Shown piece after piece: positions 1 to 9,367 of a stretch of DNA of 41,207 nt. Under the pieces are notes generated by a model, which was not told the DNA's origin, searched no databases, and was given only the letters and a program-made list of their open reading frames with translations. Every line of letters begins with the position of its first letter. Within the stretch, counting starts at the first letter, position 1. The position numbers were made by a program, and so were the translations under genes. The DNA comes from Lachnospiraceae bacterium (GTDB taxonomy: Bacteria; Bacillota; Clostridia; Lachnospirales; Lachnospiraceae): the NCBI GenBank assembly GCA_015056925.1, contig SVFJ01000022.1:1-41207 (forward strand), read 5' to 3'.

Positions 1-19
1 ATTTTTTATCAAAATAATA

Positions 20-48
20 TTGTAATCTAAAAAAAAATAGATTAGAAT
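20..48 (+). promoter_or_regulatory. candidate sigma-A promoter for pfkA
   Basis: TTGTAA at 20-25 and TAGAAT at 43-48 are separated by 17 bp in a very A-rich stretch, about 130 bp before the pfkA start. Both hexamers differ from consensus, so this is a fair but unproven promoter. Nothing else is recognisable in positions 1-177. Confidence 0.35.
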
Positions 49-177
49 ATAGTATGTGAAAAAGTATAACATCAGTAGCTCTTCAGAGTTAGGTGAATAT
101 TGTTCTGAATAGTTACTAACATAAAAGAATTATAGATTAAGATGCCGGGCATTATGCTTGGGATTGGAGGTAGTATC

Positions 178-1152
178 ATGTCTAAGGAAATTAAGACAAT
201 TGGTGTATTAACAAGTGGTGGAGATGCACCGGGAATGAATGCAGCAATCCGTGCGGTTGTTAGAAAAGCGATTTCAAACGGAGTTAAGGTTAAGGGTATC
301 AAGAAGGGATACTTAGGACTTTTAAATGAAGAGATTGTAGATATGGAGCGCAAGAGCGTTTCAGATATTATCCAGACAGGTGGTACTATTCTTGGTACAG
401 CTCGTTGTCTTGAGTTCAAGGAGCCTGAAGTACAGGCAAGAGGTGCTGAGATTTGTAGAAAGCACGGTATTGATGGATTGGTAGTTATTGGTGGAGACGG
501 TTCTTATCGTGGTGCGCAGGCACTTGCAAGAAACGGTATCAACACAGTTGGTATTCCGGGAACTATCGACCTTGATATTGCATGTACAGAGTATACAATC
601 GGTTTCGATACAGCGATTAATACAGCGATGGAAGCGATTGATAAGGTAAGAGATACATCATCTTCTCATGAGAGATGTTCTATTATCGAGGTTATGGGAC
701 GTGATGCAGGTTATATCGCATTATGGACCGGTGTAGCTAACGGTGCGGAGGATATTCTGTTGCCTGAGAAGTATGATTACAATGAGCAGGCAATCATCAA
801 CAATATTATCGAGAACAGAAAGCGTGGTAAGACTCACCACATTATTATCAATGCAGAGGGAATCGGACATTCAACCTCTATGGCAAAGAGAATCGAAGCT
901 GCTACAGGTATTGAGACAAGAGCTACGATTCTTGGATACTTACAGCGTGGAGGTCATCCTACATGTAAAGACCGTTTTTATGCATCTATTATGGGTGCTT
1001 ATGCGGCAGATATTTTATGCCAGGGTAAGTCTAACAGAGTTGTAGCTTATACAAAGGGCGAGTTTGTTGACTTCGATATCGAAGAGGCATTATGCATGAA
1101 GAAGAATATTAACGAGTACCAGTACGAGATTGGTAAGAAGTTATCACAGTAA
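178..1152 (+). CDS. pfkA: ATP-dependent 6-phosphofructokinase
   Basis: Phosphorylates fructose-6-phosphate to fructose-1,6-bisphosphate, the committed step of glycolysis, in the cytoplasm. The 324-residue length fits the short bacterial PfkA form. Visible motifs are the N-terminal nucleotide loop TSGGDAPGMNA, GGDGSYRGA (the glycine pattern of ATP-using rather than PPi-using enzymes), the catalytic loop GTIDLD, then IEVMGRDAGY and LGYLQRGG. The usual catalytic loop is TIDND; here the Asn is Leu while both Asp residues remain, a variant I believe is common in Lachnospiraceae. The start at 178 is preferred over an in-frame ATG at 142 because GGAGG lies just before it. The gene stands alone, followed by a strong terminator. 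Confidence 0.96.
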   Translation: MSKEIKTIGVLTSGGDAPGMNAAIRAVVRKAISNGVKVKGIKKGYLGLLNEEIVDMERKSVSDIIQTGGTILGTARCLEFKEPEVQARGAEICRKHGIDGLVVIGGDGSYRGAQALARNGINTVGIPGTIDLDIACTEYTIGFDTAINTAMEAIDKVRDTSSSHERCSIIEVMGRDAGYIALWTGVANGAEDILLPEKYDYNEQAIINNIIENRKRGKTHHIIINAEGIGHSTSMAKRIEAATGIETRATILGYLQRGGHPTCKDRFYASIMGAYAADILCQGKSNRVVAYTKGEFVDFDIEEALCMKKNINEYQYEIGKKLSQ

Positions 1153-1158
1153 TTTACG

Positions 1159-1192
1159 AAGCGTCATCTCATATCGTGAGATGACGCTTTTT
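1159..1192 (+). terminator. intrinsic terminator of pfkA
   Basis: A perfect 13-bp stem (1159-1171 with 1177-1189) closes a 5-nt loop and runs into a T stretch, seven bases after the pfkA stop codon. Confidence 0.9.
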
Positions 1193-1270
1193 AGATGCAT
1201 TTTTGTCAGGTTTGTGTTATAACAAATAATAGAAACAGAGAAAAGTAAGAAATAAAGAATAGGAAGATAT

Positions 1271-2068
1271 ATGATTACAAGTGCAACAAATGCAAAAGTG
1301 AAGAGATTAGTAGCGCTTAGCCAGAAGGCAAAGGTGCGCAGGGAAGAGGATGCTTTTATTGTAGAGGGACCAAGAATGTTTGTGGAAGCACCTATAGATT
1401 GGATTCGTGAGGTGTATGTGGCAGAGTCTTTCTATGCGAAGTGTGAGTTTAAGGACAGATTAAAAGAGACGGGATTTGAGTTGGTGTCAGATGAGGTTTT
1501 TAAGAAGATTTCGGATACGAATACACCGCAAGGGATTTTAAGTGTACTAAAGAGACCGCATTATGAATTGGAAGAACTGTTAGCGAATGAAGCACCATTT
1601 CTAATGTTGTTAGAAGATATTCAGGACCCCGGCAATTTAGGTACGATTTTTAGAACTGGTGAGGGAGCCGGTATTCACGGTGTAATTATGACTGCAAAGA
1701 CGGCGGATTTATTTAATCCGAAGGTGATTCGTTCCACAATGGGGTCAATCTACAGAATGCCTTATTATGTTGCAGAGGATTTACTTTCTGTCATTGATGT
1801 GTTAAAACAAAAAGGTGTAGCAGTGTATGCGGCACATTTAAAGGATAGTGTAAGCTATGATGAGCCGGATTATACTTTAGGTACAGCTTTTTTGATTGGC
1901 AACGAAGGAAACGGATTAAAGGAGGAAACTGCCAATGCGGCAACGCAGTATATTAAGATTCCTATGGCAGGACAGGTGGAGTCGTTGAATGCAGCGATTG
2001 CATCAGCAATATTAATGTATCAGGCGGCGAATCAAAGAATACATGTAACGAGTGGAGGAAAGAAATGA
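1271..2068 (+). CDS. SpoU/TrmH-family RNA 2'-O-methyltransferase
   Basis: A SPOUT-class enzyme that transfers a methyl group from S-adenosylmethionine to a ribose 2'-OH of rRNA or tRNA. The N-terminal part (about residues 1-95) resembles the SpoU substrate-binding domain, with VEGPRMFVEA. The catalytic domain has the three SpoU motifs: DIQDPGNLGTIFRT, FLIGNEGNGL and IPMAGQVESLNAAIA, the last forming part of the knotted cofactor pocket. At 265 residues it has the size of RlmB/TrmH-like 23S rRNA enzymes. The target nucleotide cannot be read from sequence, so no symbol is given. Its stop overlaps the proC start by four bases (ATGA), implying co-translation. Confidence 0.92.
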   Translation: MITSATNAKVKRLVALSQKAKVRREEDAFIVEGPRMFVEAPIDWIREVYVAESFYAKCEFKDRLKETGFELVSDEVFKKISDTNTPQGILSVLKRPHYELEELLANEAPFLMLLEDIQDPGNLGTIFRTGEGAGIHGVIMTAKTADLFNPKVIRSTMGSIYRMPYYVAEDLLSVIDVLKQKGVAVYAAHLKDSVSYDEPDYTLGTAFLIGNEGNGLKEETANAATQYIKIPMAGQVESLNAAIASAILMYQAANQRIHVTSGGKK

Positions 2069-2859
2069 AGATTGGATTTATAGGACTTGGAAATATGGCA
2101 AATGCCATGATTGGAGGCATCTTAGGTAAGCAGATTTGTAAAGCATCAGAGATGATAGGTGCAGATAAATCACAGGCAGCTGTGGAGAATATGGCACAGA
2201 AGCATGGCATGATTACTTATATAGATAATAAGAAGGTAGTGGAAGAGGCAGATGTGATTGTGCTGGCAGTAAAGCCAATCTTTTTACCGGAGGTAATTGA
2301 GGAAATTAAACCAATTATCACAAAGGATAAGCTTTTGATTTCGATTGTGGCAGGAAAGACCATTTCATGGATAGAGGAAGGATTTGGCAAGGAGATTAAG
2401 CTGGTTCGCTGTATGCCAAATACCCCGGCACTGGTTGGCGCAGGCTGCTCGGGTGTTTGCGTAAATGCAAATGTAAGTAAGGAAGATGAAGCACTCGCAT
2501 TAGAGATTCTTGGAAGCTTTGGAACGGCACATGTAGTAGCTGAGCATCTGATGGATGCAGTGGTAGGCGTAAGCGGAAGTTCACCGGCATATGTATTTAT
2601 CTTTATTGAGGCTATGGCGGATGCGGCGGTGGCAGCAGGTATGCCTAGAAAGTTAGCATATGAGTTTGCAGCACAGGCAGTTATGGGAAGTGCAAAGCTG
2701 GTGCTTGAGACAGGAATGCATCCTGCAGAGTTAAAGGATATGGTATGCTCACCGGGAGGAACTACCATTGATGCAGTCAAGGTGTTGGAAGATAAAGGTT
2801 TCCGTGCGGCTGTTATGAATGCCATGGAAGCATGCATAGAAAAATCAAAAAAACTGTAA
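2065..2859 (+). CDS. proC: pyrroline-5-carboxylate reductase
   Basis: Reduces 1-pyrroline-5-carboxylate to L-proline with NAD(P)H, the last step of proline synthesis. The protein is 264 residues, normal for ProC. The N-terminal Rossmann motif GFIGLGNMANAMIGG binds the cofactor. RCMPNTPALVGAG and VSGSSPAYVFIFIEAMADA are family signatures, and the C-terminal helical dimer domain carries SPGGTTIDAVKVLE, part of the active site. The start overlaps the preceding methyltransferase stop (ATGA), and GGAGG lies just upstream inside that gene. A terminator follows directly, so the operon is these two genes only. Confidence 0.95.
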   Translation: MKIGFIGLGNMANAMIGGILGKQICKASEMIGADKSQAAVENMAQKHGMITYIDNKKVVEEADVIVLAVKPIFLPEVIEEIKPIITKDKLLISIVAGKTISWIEEGFGKEIKLVRCMPNTPALVGAGCSGVCVNANVSKEDEALALEILGSFGTAHVVAEHLMDAVVGVSGSSPAYVFIFIEAMADAAVAAGMPRKLAYEFAAQAVMGSAKLVLETGMHPAELKDMVCSPGGTTIDAVKVLEDKGFRAAVMNAMEACIEKSKKL

Positions 2860-2882
2860 AATATGTGTTGAATCGTGTATAC

Positions 2883-2917
2883 AAGGGCCTGTAGCTTGAC
2901 AAGTTACAGGTCCTTTG
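2883..2917 (+). terminator. intrinsic terminator of proC
   Basis: A 15-bp stem with three G-T pairs (2883-2897 with 2901-2915) and a 3-nt loop is followed by a short T-rich tract. Confidence 0.8.
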
Positions 2918-2951
2918 TTATCATTTTTAATTGTGATGATGTTAACAAAAA

Positions 2952-2979
2952 TGTAACATTTGTCGCGGGAATGTATAAT
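2952..2979 (+). promoter_or_regulatory. candidate promoter of the SleB-like hydrolase gene
   Basis: A perfect TATAAT (2974-2979) follows TGTAAC (2952-2957) with a 16-bp spacer, about 70 bp before the start. The -10 is convincing and the -35 is weak. Confidence 0.45.
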
Positions 2980-3051
2980 AATTGTAACAAAAGAGGGTAT
3001 ACTAATATTGGATAGTATACGAACAGGTATTATTTCTTAAGGGAGAAAAAA

Positions 3052-4101
3052 ATGAAGGAGAAAAACAGAATAGGGAAGCTTTGGGCACTTGTGTTGAGCA
3101 TCGTTGTATTTTGCGGTGTTGTATTAGCACCTTTGGAAGTACAGGCGCAGAACGATAAGACTACGTCTACCAATGCCAACATAAGTAAGACAAGTAGTAA
3201 CACTTTCGATGAGTCGAAGATTGTTATGGCTAAGGTAAAGCAACAGGTTAACATCCGTAAGGATGCAACAACGGATTCTGCGAAGGTTGGCGTTCTGTAC
3301 AAGGATTGTGGGGGTACGATTCTGGAACAGAAGGATGGCTGGACTAAGATTGAGTCAGGTAGCGTAATAGGATGGGTTGATAACCAATATCTTTATTTTG
3401 GTGAAGAGGCTGCAGAATTAGCTGAACAGTCGATGAAGCCAACAGCTACGATTACAGCAAACAGAGTCAATGTTCGAGAGGAACCGAATACGGATTCACA
3501 TATCTTTGGAAAGTTATCCGAGGGTGAGAAGTATGAGGTAATTGAAGGCAGCGTTGATGATACTGACGAAGAAGGTCAGTGGATAAGCATTTACTACGGC
3601 GAAGAAGTAGCATATGTATCCGCTGATTATGTTGAGATAACCAATACGATTGGTACGGCAGAGTCTATTGAGGAGATAAAGGCACGTGAAGAAGCAGAGG
3701 CAGCAGCAGCGGCAGCAGCTTTGGAAGCGAAGAAGGCAGCAGAGAGACAACTCATTATGGAGAATGCAGATGAGTTTATCGTGCTTGCAGCATTGATTCA
3801 GTGTGAAGCGGGCGGTGAGCCTTATGAAGGTCAGGTGGCAGTAGGTGCCGTGGTTATGAACCGTGTCAGAAGCACTGCCTATCCGAATACGATTAAAGAG
3901 GTTATTTATCAGAGAAAGCAGTTCTCGCCAGCGACATCCAGTAAGATGAATAATCTGATTTTAACAGGAAATATTAAGCAATCCTGCCAGCAGGCGGCAT
4001 TAGAAGCAATGAGCGGAGTGTCAAATGTAGGAGATGCATTGAATTTTAGAAGAGTTGGTTCCAAGACAGGTCTTGTGATTGGAAATCATGTATTTTGGTA
4101 A
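3052..4101 (+). CDS. secreted cell-wall hydrolase with two SH3 domains and a SleB/CwlJ domain
   Basis: A 349-residue exported protein predicted to cut peptidoglycan. Residues 1-33 form a signal peptide (charged start, hydrophobic core, VQAQ cleavage region). Two bacterial SH3 domains follow, about residues 60-115 and 128-197, each with the NIRK or NVRE turn typical of this fold, which binds wall peptides. A short Glu/Ala-rich helical linker (about 205-232) leads to a C-terminal Hydrolase_2 domain (about 240-349) with QCEAGGEPYEGQVAVGAVVMNR and ending IGNHVFW. (The family includes the spore cortex lytic enzymes SleB and CwlJ.) With SH3 domains and a secretion signal it may act in vegetative wall turnover rather than only in germination; that is inference. 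Confidence 0.88.
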   Translation: MKEKNRIGKLWALVLSIVVFCGVVLAPLEVQAQNDKTTSTNANISKTSSNTFDESKIVMAKVKQQVNIRKDATTDSAKVGVLYKDCGGTILEQKDGWTKIESGSVIGWVDNQYLYFGEEAAELAEQSMKPTATITANRVNVREEPNTDSHIFGKLSEGEKYEVIEGSVDDTDEEGQWISIYYGEEVAYVSADYVEITNTIGTAESIEEIKAREEAEAAAAAAALEAKKAAERQLIMENADEFIVLAALIQCEAGGEPYEGQVAVGAVVMNRVRSTAYPNTIKEVIYQRKQFSPATSSKMNNLILTGNIKQSCQQAALEAMSGVSNVGDALNFRRVGSKTGLVIGNHVFW

Positions 4102-4109
4102 GAGATATG

Positions 4110-4136
4110 GAGCGTACCTTTAGGTGCGCTCTTTTT
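4110..4136 (+). terminator. intrinsic terminator of the hydrolase gene
   Basis: A 9-bp stem with one T-G pair (4110-4118 with 4123-4131), a TTTA loop and five T residues. Confidence 0.88.
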
Positions 4137-4170
4137 GACTATTTATGCATATTGGATATTGCCCAAATCC

Positions 4171-4199
4171 TTGAAACGTAGTAGAATAGAGAATATTAT
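4171..4199 (+). promoter_or_regulatory. candidate promoter of the argF-dusB operon
   Basis: TTGAAA (4171-4176) and TATTAT (4194-4199) are spaced by 17 bp, 45 bp before the argF start. No ArgR box was identified with confidence. Confidence 0.5.
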
Positions 4200-4244
4200 T
4201 TTGATATATAGGTATAAATATACAAGTATTTGAGGAGGCACGTT

Positions 4245-5234
4245 ATGGATTTAAAGGGACGTCATTTTCTGACATTGAAGGACTTTACACCGGAAGAGAT
4301 TTTGTATTTGGTAGATTTGGCAGAAGAGTACAAGATGAAGAAGAAAAAGGGTATTTTACATGATACCTTACGCGGCAAGAATGTTGCATTGATTTTTGAA
4401 AAGACAAGTACCAGAACCAGATGTGCATTCGAGGTGGCAGCCCGTGATTTGGGACTTGGTGCTACATATCTTGACCCGTCAAGCTCACAGTTTGGAACAA
4501 AGGAAAGTGTGGCAGACAGTGCAAGAGTATTAGGAAGAATGTTTGAAGGAATTGAATATAGAGGATTTGAGCAGAGTATTGTAGAGGAGCTTGCAGAGTA
4601 TGCAGGTGTACCTGTGTGGAATGGTCTGACGAATGAGTATCATCCAACACAGATGCTTGCAGATGTTTTAACAATTAGAGAGCATTTTGGAAGAATTAAG
4701 GGTATTAAGCTGGCGTATATGGGAGATGCCCGTTACAATATGGGTAATTCACTTATGATTGTATGTGCGAAGCTTGGTATGCACTTTACAGCCTGCACAA
4801 CCAAGGAATACTTCCCGGATGCTGAGCTTGTAAAGTTATGTGAGCAGTATGCGGCAGAGTCCGGCGGCTCTATTACATTAACAGAGGATGCGATGGCAGG
4901 TACTAAGGGTGCGGATGTTATTTATACAGACGTATGGGTATCCATGGGTGAGCCGGCAAGCGTTTGGGAAGAGAGAATCAAGGCACTTTCACCATATAAG
5001 GTAACTATGGAGCTTATGGAGAACGCAGGAGACCAGGCAGTGTTCTTCCATTGCTTACCTGCGTTCCATGATTTGAAGACCAAGGTAGGTAAGGAGCAGG
5101 GTGAGAAGTATGGCTTTACCGAGCTTGAAGTAACAGATGAGGTATTTGAATCATGGCGTTCACTGGTGTTTGAAGAGGCAGAGAACCGTATGCATACGAT
5201 TAAGGCTGTTATGGCAGCTACTTTAGGAGCATAA
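4245..5234 (+). CDS. argF: ornithine carbamoyltransferase
   Basis: Joins ornithine and carbamoyl phosphate to citrulline. The 329-residue protein has the carbamoyl-phosphate motif STRTR, then HPTQMLAD, the ornithine-loop DVWVSMGE and the catalytic HCLPAFHD. The start at 4245 is chosen because GAGGAGG sits 6 bases before it; the longer reading from the TTG at 4230 would include the ribosome binding site. It opens a five-gene operon with biotin and CoA cofactor genes rather than other arginine genes. An anabolic (argF) or catabolic (arcB) role cannot be separated by motif, but no deiminase or carbamate kinase is nearby, so argF is preferred. Confidence 0.93.
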   Translation: MDLKGRHFLTLKDFTPEEILYLVDLAEEYKMKKKKGILHDTLRGKNVALIFEKTSTRTRCAFEVAARDLGLGATYLDPSSSQFGTKESVADSARVLGRMFEGIEYRGFEQSIVEELAEYAGVPVWNGLTNEYHPTQMLADVLTIREHFGRIKGIKLAYMGDARYNMGNSLMIVCAKLGMHFTACTTKEYFPDAELVKLCEQYAAESGGSITLTEDAMAGTKGADVIYTDVWVSMGEPASVWEERIKALSPYKVTMELMENAGDQAVFFHCLPAFHDLKTKVGKEQGEKYGFTELEVTDEVFESWRSLVFEEAENRMHTIKAVMAATLGA

Positions 5235-5986
5235 TGAATATTCAAAGAATAGATTATCAAGAGATAGATTCTACCAATCTGGAAGCTGCCCGTCTGGCCA
5301 CAGGCGGTGCGGCAGAAGGAACCTTGGTAGTTGCCAAGACACAGACTGCGGGAAGAGGCAGAAGAGGCAGACAGTGGGATTCTCCGGAAGGGGATGCCAT
5401 ATATATGTCGCTGATACTCAGACCGCAGGCAGAGGCGGCAGATGTATCCGGACTTACGCTGGTTATGGCGCTTTCTGTGGCACAGGCATTACAGCAGCTG
5501 CAGCTGGGGGGTGTGCAGATTAAATGGCCCAATGATATCGTGTTGAATCGTAAGAAGCTATGTGGAATATTGACAGAGCTTCATATGGAGAACAGGTGTG
5601 TCAATGATGTAATTATTGGTGTAGGTATCAATGTGAATCAGAAGTGTTTTGCCTCTGAGATAGAGTCTATTGCCACGTCTATATTGATAGAGACGGGAAG
5701 CGGCATGGATAAGGATATGTTGATAGATGCTGTAATGGAGGCTTTTGAACGTAACTATGCCATTTATCAGAAGACTTATGATATGACAAATCTGATGGAG
5801 GATTATCAAGCATTTCTTGCAAATTGTAATCAGGAAGTCAGAGTACTGAATCCTAAGGGTGAATACGAAGGTATTGCTCTTGGGATTAATTTGCGTGGAG
5901 AATTGCTTGTTCGTAAACAAGATGGTACAATAGAGACGGTGTATGCCGGTGAAGTATCTGTCAGAGGCATATACGGATATATTTAA
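5234..5986 (+). CDS. birA: biotin--[acetyl-CoA-carboxylase] ligase, short form
   Basis: Activates biotin to biotinyl-AMP and attaches it to a lysine of biotin-dependent carboxylases. The 250 residues correspond to the catalytic and C-terminal domains only. The adenylate-binding loop GRGRRGRQWDSP, then KWPNDI and KLCGILTE are present. The N-terminal winged-helix domain found in the E. coli BirA repressor is absent, so this copy should be a pure ligase and not a repressor. A small C-terminal SH3-like domain follows (about 200-250). Its ATG shares one base with the argF stop, indicating translational coupling. Confidence 0.93.
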   Translation: MNIQRIDYQEIDSTNLEAARLATGGAAEGTLVVAKTQTAGRGRRGRQWDSPEGDAIYMSLILRPQAEAADVSGLTLVMALSVAQALQQLQLGGVQIKWPNDIVLNRKKLCGILTELHMENRCVNDVIIGVGINVNQKCFASEIESIATSILIETGSGMDKDMLIDAVMEAFERNYAIYQKTYDMTNLMEDYQAFLANCNQEVRVLNPKGEYEGIALGINLRGELLVRKQDGTIETVYAGEVSVRGIYGYI

Positions 5987-6003
5987 AAGGACTTGAGGTT
6001 AAG

Positions 6004-6354
6004 ATGGAAGATACAAGTAAGAGAATTGTACTATGTGGTGCAAATGCATATGAGAAGAAATACTATTTTAATGAACAGTTTAAGGGAATTCCTCAGTCGA
6101 TTCAGGAGGAGCTTCATGTCATCTGTGTACTTTTTACGGAAGAGGTAGGCGGTGTGTTTACTATCGTATTTGAAGAGGATGGAAGTGTCAGCTTTGATAC
6201 AGAGTGTTATGAAGAGGATATTCTTTATGATGAGATAAGCAGTGGTCTTTTAGTACACGAGATTAAGATGAAGAGACAGGAGCTTTTAGAGTCTTTAAGT
6301 CTCTATTACAGAGTGTTTATTTTACATGAGAAGTTAGATGATATATTGGAGTAG
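6004..6354 (+). CDS. conserved small protein of unknown function (tentatively DUF6145-like)
   Basis: A 116-residue acidic soluble protein with no signal peptide or membrane segment. It lies in the operon between birA and coaX, 17 bases after birA. The pattern of alternating hydrophobic strands ([20 protein letters not shown]) then a C-terminal helix suggests an alpha/beta fold. I associate such a protein between birA and coaX with a Lachnospiraceae family called DUF6145, from memory only. No catalytic motif is evident. Confidence 0.7.
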   Translation: MEDTSKRIVLCGANAYEKKYYFNEQFKGIPQSIQEELHVICVLFTEEVGGVFTIVFEEDGSVSFDTECYEEDILYDEISSGLLVHEIKMKRQELLESLSLYYRVFILHEKLDDILE

Positions 6355-6371
6355 GCAGGAGGCAGTTGCGG

Positions 6372-7145
6372 ATGTTATTAGTTGTTGATGTAGGAAATAC
6401 CAATATAACCTTTGGTGTTTATCAGAAGGAGAAGCTGTTAACCACATTCAGAGTTACCACCAAGATGCCAAGAACTTCTGATGAGTTTGGTGTGTTGATT
6501 GCTGATTTATTATATCGTAACCAGATTTTGAAGGAGAATATTGAGGGTATTATTGTAGTCAGCGTAGTACCTAATGTGATGCATGCCCTGACAGGTGCAC
6601 TGCGCAGATATATTCATGAGAATCTGCTGATTGTAGGACCGGGAGTTAAGACGGGAATACGTATTGCAACAGAGAATCCAAGAGAAATCGGTGCTGACAG
6701 AATTGTAGATGCGGTAGCTGCATATGAGTTATATGGCGGACCAATACTGGTTCTCGACTTTGGTACGGCTACAACCTATGATTTGATTACGGAGGATGGC
6801 AGTTTTACCGCCGGTATTACGGCTCCGGGTATTAAGATTTCGGCTAAGGCTCTTTGGGAGGATACAGCAAAGCTTCCTGAGATTGAGATTAAGAAGCCGG
6901 CATCTATTTTGGCACAAGAGACCATTTCCAGTATGCAGGCAGGACTGGTATTTGGTCAGATTGGTCAGACAGAATATATTATTAATCAGGTAAAGAAGGA
7001 ATCAGGCTATGACAATTTAAAGGTAGTAGCAACCGGTGGTTTGGGAAGAATCATTGCAGGTGAGACTGATACGATTCAGGAGTATAACAGTGCACTTACC
7101 TTAGAAGGCTTGCGTCTGATTTATGAGAAGAATTGTAAGAAATGA
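6372..7145 (+). CDS. coaX: type III pantothenate kinase
   Basis: Phosphorylates pantothenate to 4'-phosphopantothenate, the first step of coenzyme A synthesis, using the feedback-insensitive type III enzyme. The 257 residues belong to the ASKHA (actin-like ATPase) fold. The N-terminal phosphate motif [12 protein letters not shown], then [13 protein letters not shown] with the catalytic Asp, DFGTATTYD and VVATGGLG are visible. ATG at 6372 is chosen over a TTG at 6366 because AGGAGG (6357-6362) is 9 bases upstream of the ATG but only 3 from the TTG. The stop overlaps the dusB start (ATGA). Confidence 0.95.
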   Translation: MLLVVDVGNTNITFGVYQKEKLLTTFRVTTKMPRTSDEFGVLIADLLYRNQILKENIEGIIVVSVVPNVMHALTGALRRYIHENLLIVGPGVKTGIRIATENPREIGADRIVDAVAAYELYGGPILVLDFGTATTYDLITEDGSFTAGITAPGIKISAKALWEDTAKLPEIEIKKPASILAQETISSMQAGLVFGQIGQTEYIINQVKKESGYDNLKVVATGGLGRIIAGETDTIQEYNSALTLEGLRLIYEKNCKK

Positions 7146-8113
7146 AGTTAACGATAGGAAATGTAACATTAGATAACAATGTCATACTGGCACCAATGGC
7201 AGGTGTAACAGATTTGCCGTTTAGACTATTATGCAAGGAGCAGGGAGCAGGGCTTCTGTGTATGGAGATGGTGAGTGCCAAGGCTGTACATTATCACAAT
7301 AAGAACACGGATGCGCTGATGGAGATTCATCCGGAGGAGATGCCGGTATCCTTACAGCTGTTTGGTTCGGAGCCGGATATTATGGCAGAGACAGCCAAGC
7401 GTATTGAGGAGAGACCTTTTGCATTTTTGGATGTGAATATGGGATGCCCCGTGCCTAAGGTTGTGAATAACCGTGAGGGAAGCGCCTTGATGAAGGAGCC
7501 AAAGCTTGTAAGAGAGATTGTTACGGCACTGGTAAAGGCGATAGATAAGCCGGTCACGGTAAAGATTCGCAAGGGGTTTGATGATAATTCGGTCAATGCC
7601 GTGGAGATTGCCAAGATTATTGAGGATAGTGGAGCGGCTGCAATTGCGGTGCATGGAAGAACCAGAGAGCAGTACTATTCCGGTAAGGCTGATTGGGATA
7701 TTATTCGTCAGGTAAAAGAGGCTGTCAGCATTCCCGTAATTGGTAACGGTGATGTGACCGGCGCTTTAAGTGCGAAGCAGATGCTTGAAGAAACAGGCTG
7801 TGATGGTATCATGATAGGACGTGCCTGCCAGGGGAATCCATGGATTTTCAGAGAGGTTACTCAGTATCTTGATACAGGGATTGTTCCGGCAAAGCCGAGT
7901 GCAGAAGAGGTGTGTGATGTTATTTTACGTCATGCGGCACTTCAGCTGAAGTATAAAGGAGAATATACAGCAGTGAGGGAGATGCGTAAGCATGTTTCGT
8001 GGTATACCACAGGCTATCCGCATTCTGCTAAGCTTCGTCAGAAGGTGAATGAGATGGAGACCTATGAGGAGCTGGTTCAGGGCGTGTGCAAGGCTTTTAG
8101 GAAAGAGTCATAA
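7142..8113 (+). CDS. dusB: tRNA-dihydrouridine synthase
   Basis: A flavoenzyme that reduces specific uridines of tRNA to dihydrouridine using FMN and NADPH. The 323-residue TIM-barrel protein shows [12 protein letters not shown] (FMN site), [11 protein letters not shown] (with the catalytic Cys), [26 protein letters not shown] and [14 protein letters not shown]-terminal helical RNA-binding part includes the [12 protein letters not shown] region. The overall pattern is the DusB/Nif3-like subgroup common in Firmicutes. Last gene of the argF operon, with a four-base overlap with coaX and a modest terminator after it. Confidence 0.93.
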   Translation: MKLTIGNVTLDNNVILAPMAGVTDLPFRLLCKEQGAGLLCMEMVSAKAVHYHNKNTDALMEIHPEEMPVSLQLFGSEPDIMAETAKRIEERPFAFLDVNMGCPVPKVVNNREGSALMKEPKLVREIVTALVKAIDKPVTVKIRKGFDDNSVNAVEIAKIIEDSGAAAIAVHGRTREQYYSGKADWDIIRQVKEAVSIPVIGNGDVTGALSAKQMLEETGCDGIMIGRACQGNPWIFREVTQYLDTGIVPAKPSAEEVCDVILRHAALQLKYKGEYTAVREMRKHVSWYTTGYPHSAKLRQKVNEMETYEELVQGVCKAFRKES

Positions 8114-8167
8114 AATGATTGATAAATTATGTAAACTTATGATATGATATTATATATGTTATAGAAG

Positions 8168-8195
8168 CAAAGCGGCGGGATAGTCGCTTTGTTTT
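8168..8195 (+). terminator. probable terminator after dusB
   Basis: A 7-bp perfect stem (8168-8174 with 8185-8191) with a 10-nt loop is followed by four T residues. Confidence 0.6.
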
Positions 8196-8241
8196 GTATA
8201 CAGATAGTATATGACAATACATAAGAGATGGGAGAGAACAA

Positions 8242-9207
8242 ATGAGTAAGGTAACAGACAACTATGCACAGCTTGCGGTAGCAATAGGCTTGCATGCAGA
8301 CGGAACAGTAATTTATGGTGAAAGGGGCGGCTATCCGATGATTGCTGTTGCGGCAGATTCGAGATATCCGTATATGCTTACGGTGCATGTATCTGCAAAG
8401 CCTACTACCGGTATCTACTTTAGCAAGGATGATTTGAAGCAGTTTGCGAAAGATAATAAGCCGGTAATGAGTTTGACACAGCAGGGTAATAGTCTTGCTA
8501 TGGTAGTGAAGAATACTCCAAAGCTTGAGAATCTGAAGGAAGTGCTGAATGAGGCATTAAATGCCTTGGCTGGTTATCTGGCAAGTAAGAGCTATGAGGC
8601 ATGCTGCCAGTTCTGTAGTCAGCCAACTGCAACACAGGCATATGAGATAGGAACAGGCTATATGCAGATTTGTCCTGAGTGTGTGGCAAGACTTCGTCAG
8701 GATGTTACACTTTCCTTACAGCAGAAGGCTGAGAAGAAGGAGAATCTGATAGGTGGTATTGTAGGAGCATTGCTTGGTTCCGTGCTTGGTATTCTTTGTA
8801 TTATTATTTTCAGTCAAATGGGATTTATTGCGGCTATTTCAGGATTTGTAATGGCAGTATGTACATTAAAGGGTTATGAGCTGCTTGGCGGTAAGATGAC
8901 AAAGAAGGGCATGGTTATCAGTATCATCATTATGCTTCTGATGACGTATATGGGAGACAGAATTGATTGGGCAATCATGATTGTAAGAGAGTGGGAGCTT
9001 GATTTTGCAACTTCCTTTGCGATTGTTCCTGATTTATTGGCTGAGGGCTATATTGAAGGAAGCAATTATTGGTATAACTTGATTATGTTATATGCATTTA
9101 CAATATTAGGTGCAGTTCCTACAATTAAGTCTACGATGGTTGAGCAGAAGAGCGCCGGTAATATCAGACCGATTGGCGGAGTGGATAACAACAGTATGAA
9201 TATGTAA
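8242..9207 (+). CDS. membrane protein with a Cys4 zinc-binding knuckle, function unknown
   Basis: A 321-residue protein I cannot assign to a named family. Residues 1-115 are soluble and mixed alpha/beta. Around residues 121-155 two Cys pairs (CQFC and CPEC) look like a zinc ribbon. After a charged helix, three or four hydrophobic segments follow (about residues 170-192, 194-214, 226-242 and 275-295), so the C-terminal half is membrane embedded with the zinc ribbon on the cytoplasmic side. RBS GGGAGAG precedes the ATG. The gene stands alone between two terminators. Confidence 0.8.
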   Translation: MSKVTDNYAQLAVAIGLHADGTVIYGERGGYPMIAVAADSRYPYMLTVHVSAKPTTGIYFSKDDLKQFAKDNKPVMSLTQQGNSLAMVVKNTPKLENLKEVLNEALNALAGYLASKSYEACCQFCSQPTATQAYEIGTGYMQICPECVARLRQDVTLSLQQKAEKKENLIGGIVGALLGSVLGILCIIIFSQMGFIAAISGFVMAVCTLKGYELLGGKMTKKGMVISIIIMLLMTYMGDRIDWAIMIVREWELDFATSFAIVPDLLAEGYIEGSNYWYNLIMLYAFTILGAVPTIKSTMVEQKSAGNIRPIGGVDNNSMNM

Positions 9208-9211
9208 TCAT

Positions 9212-9237
9212 AAAACAGCACTTAGGTGCTGTTTTTT
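9212..9237 (+). terminator. intrinsic terminator
   Basis: A 10-bp stem (9212-9221 with 9226-9235) with a TTAG loop and six consecutive T residues, immediately after the zinc-knuckle membrane protein gene. Confidence 0.88.
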
Positions 9238-9252
9238 GGTTACCGCATCTTA

Positions 9253-9281
9253 TTGACATGACTTGGAAAAAAGGCTATAAT
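9253..9281 (+). promoter_or_regulatory. consensus sigma-A promoter for greA-lysS
   Basis: TTGACA (9253-9258) and TATAAT (9276-9281) match consensus exactly with an ideal 17-bp spacer. The long leader (about 80 nt) has no obvious structure. Confidence 0.9.
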
Positions 9282-9367
9282 ATTGTAGCTTGTAGGGTAT
9301 TTATAAGCATATGTAACAGAAGTAATTTGATTTTATAATATAATGCAATTAGAAAGGGATGTGTCTC

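Noticed and set aside
8119-8148. TTGATA-18-TATGAT as promoter of the gene at 8242
   Set aside because: It lies ahead of the dusB terminator hairpin, so transcripts from it would be cut before the gene.
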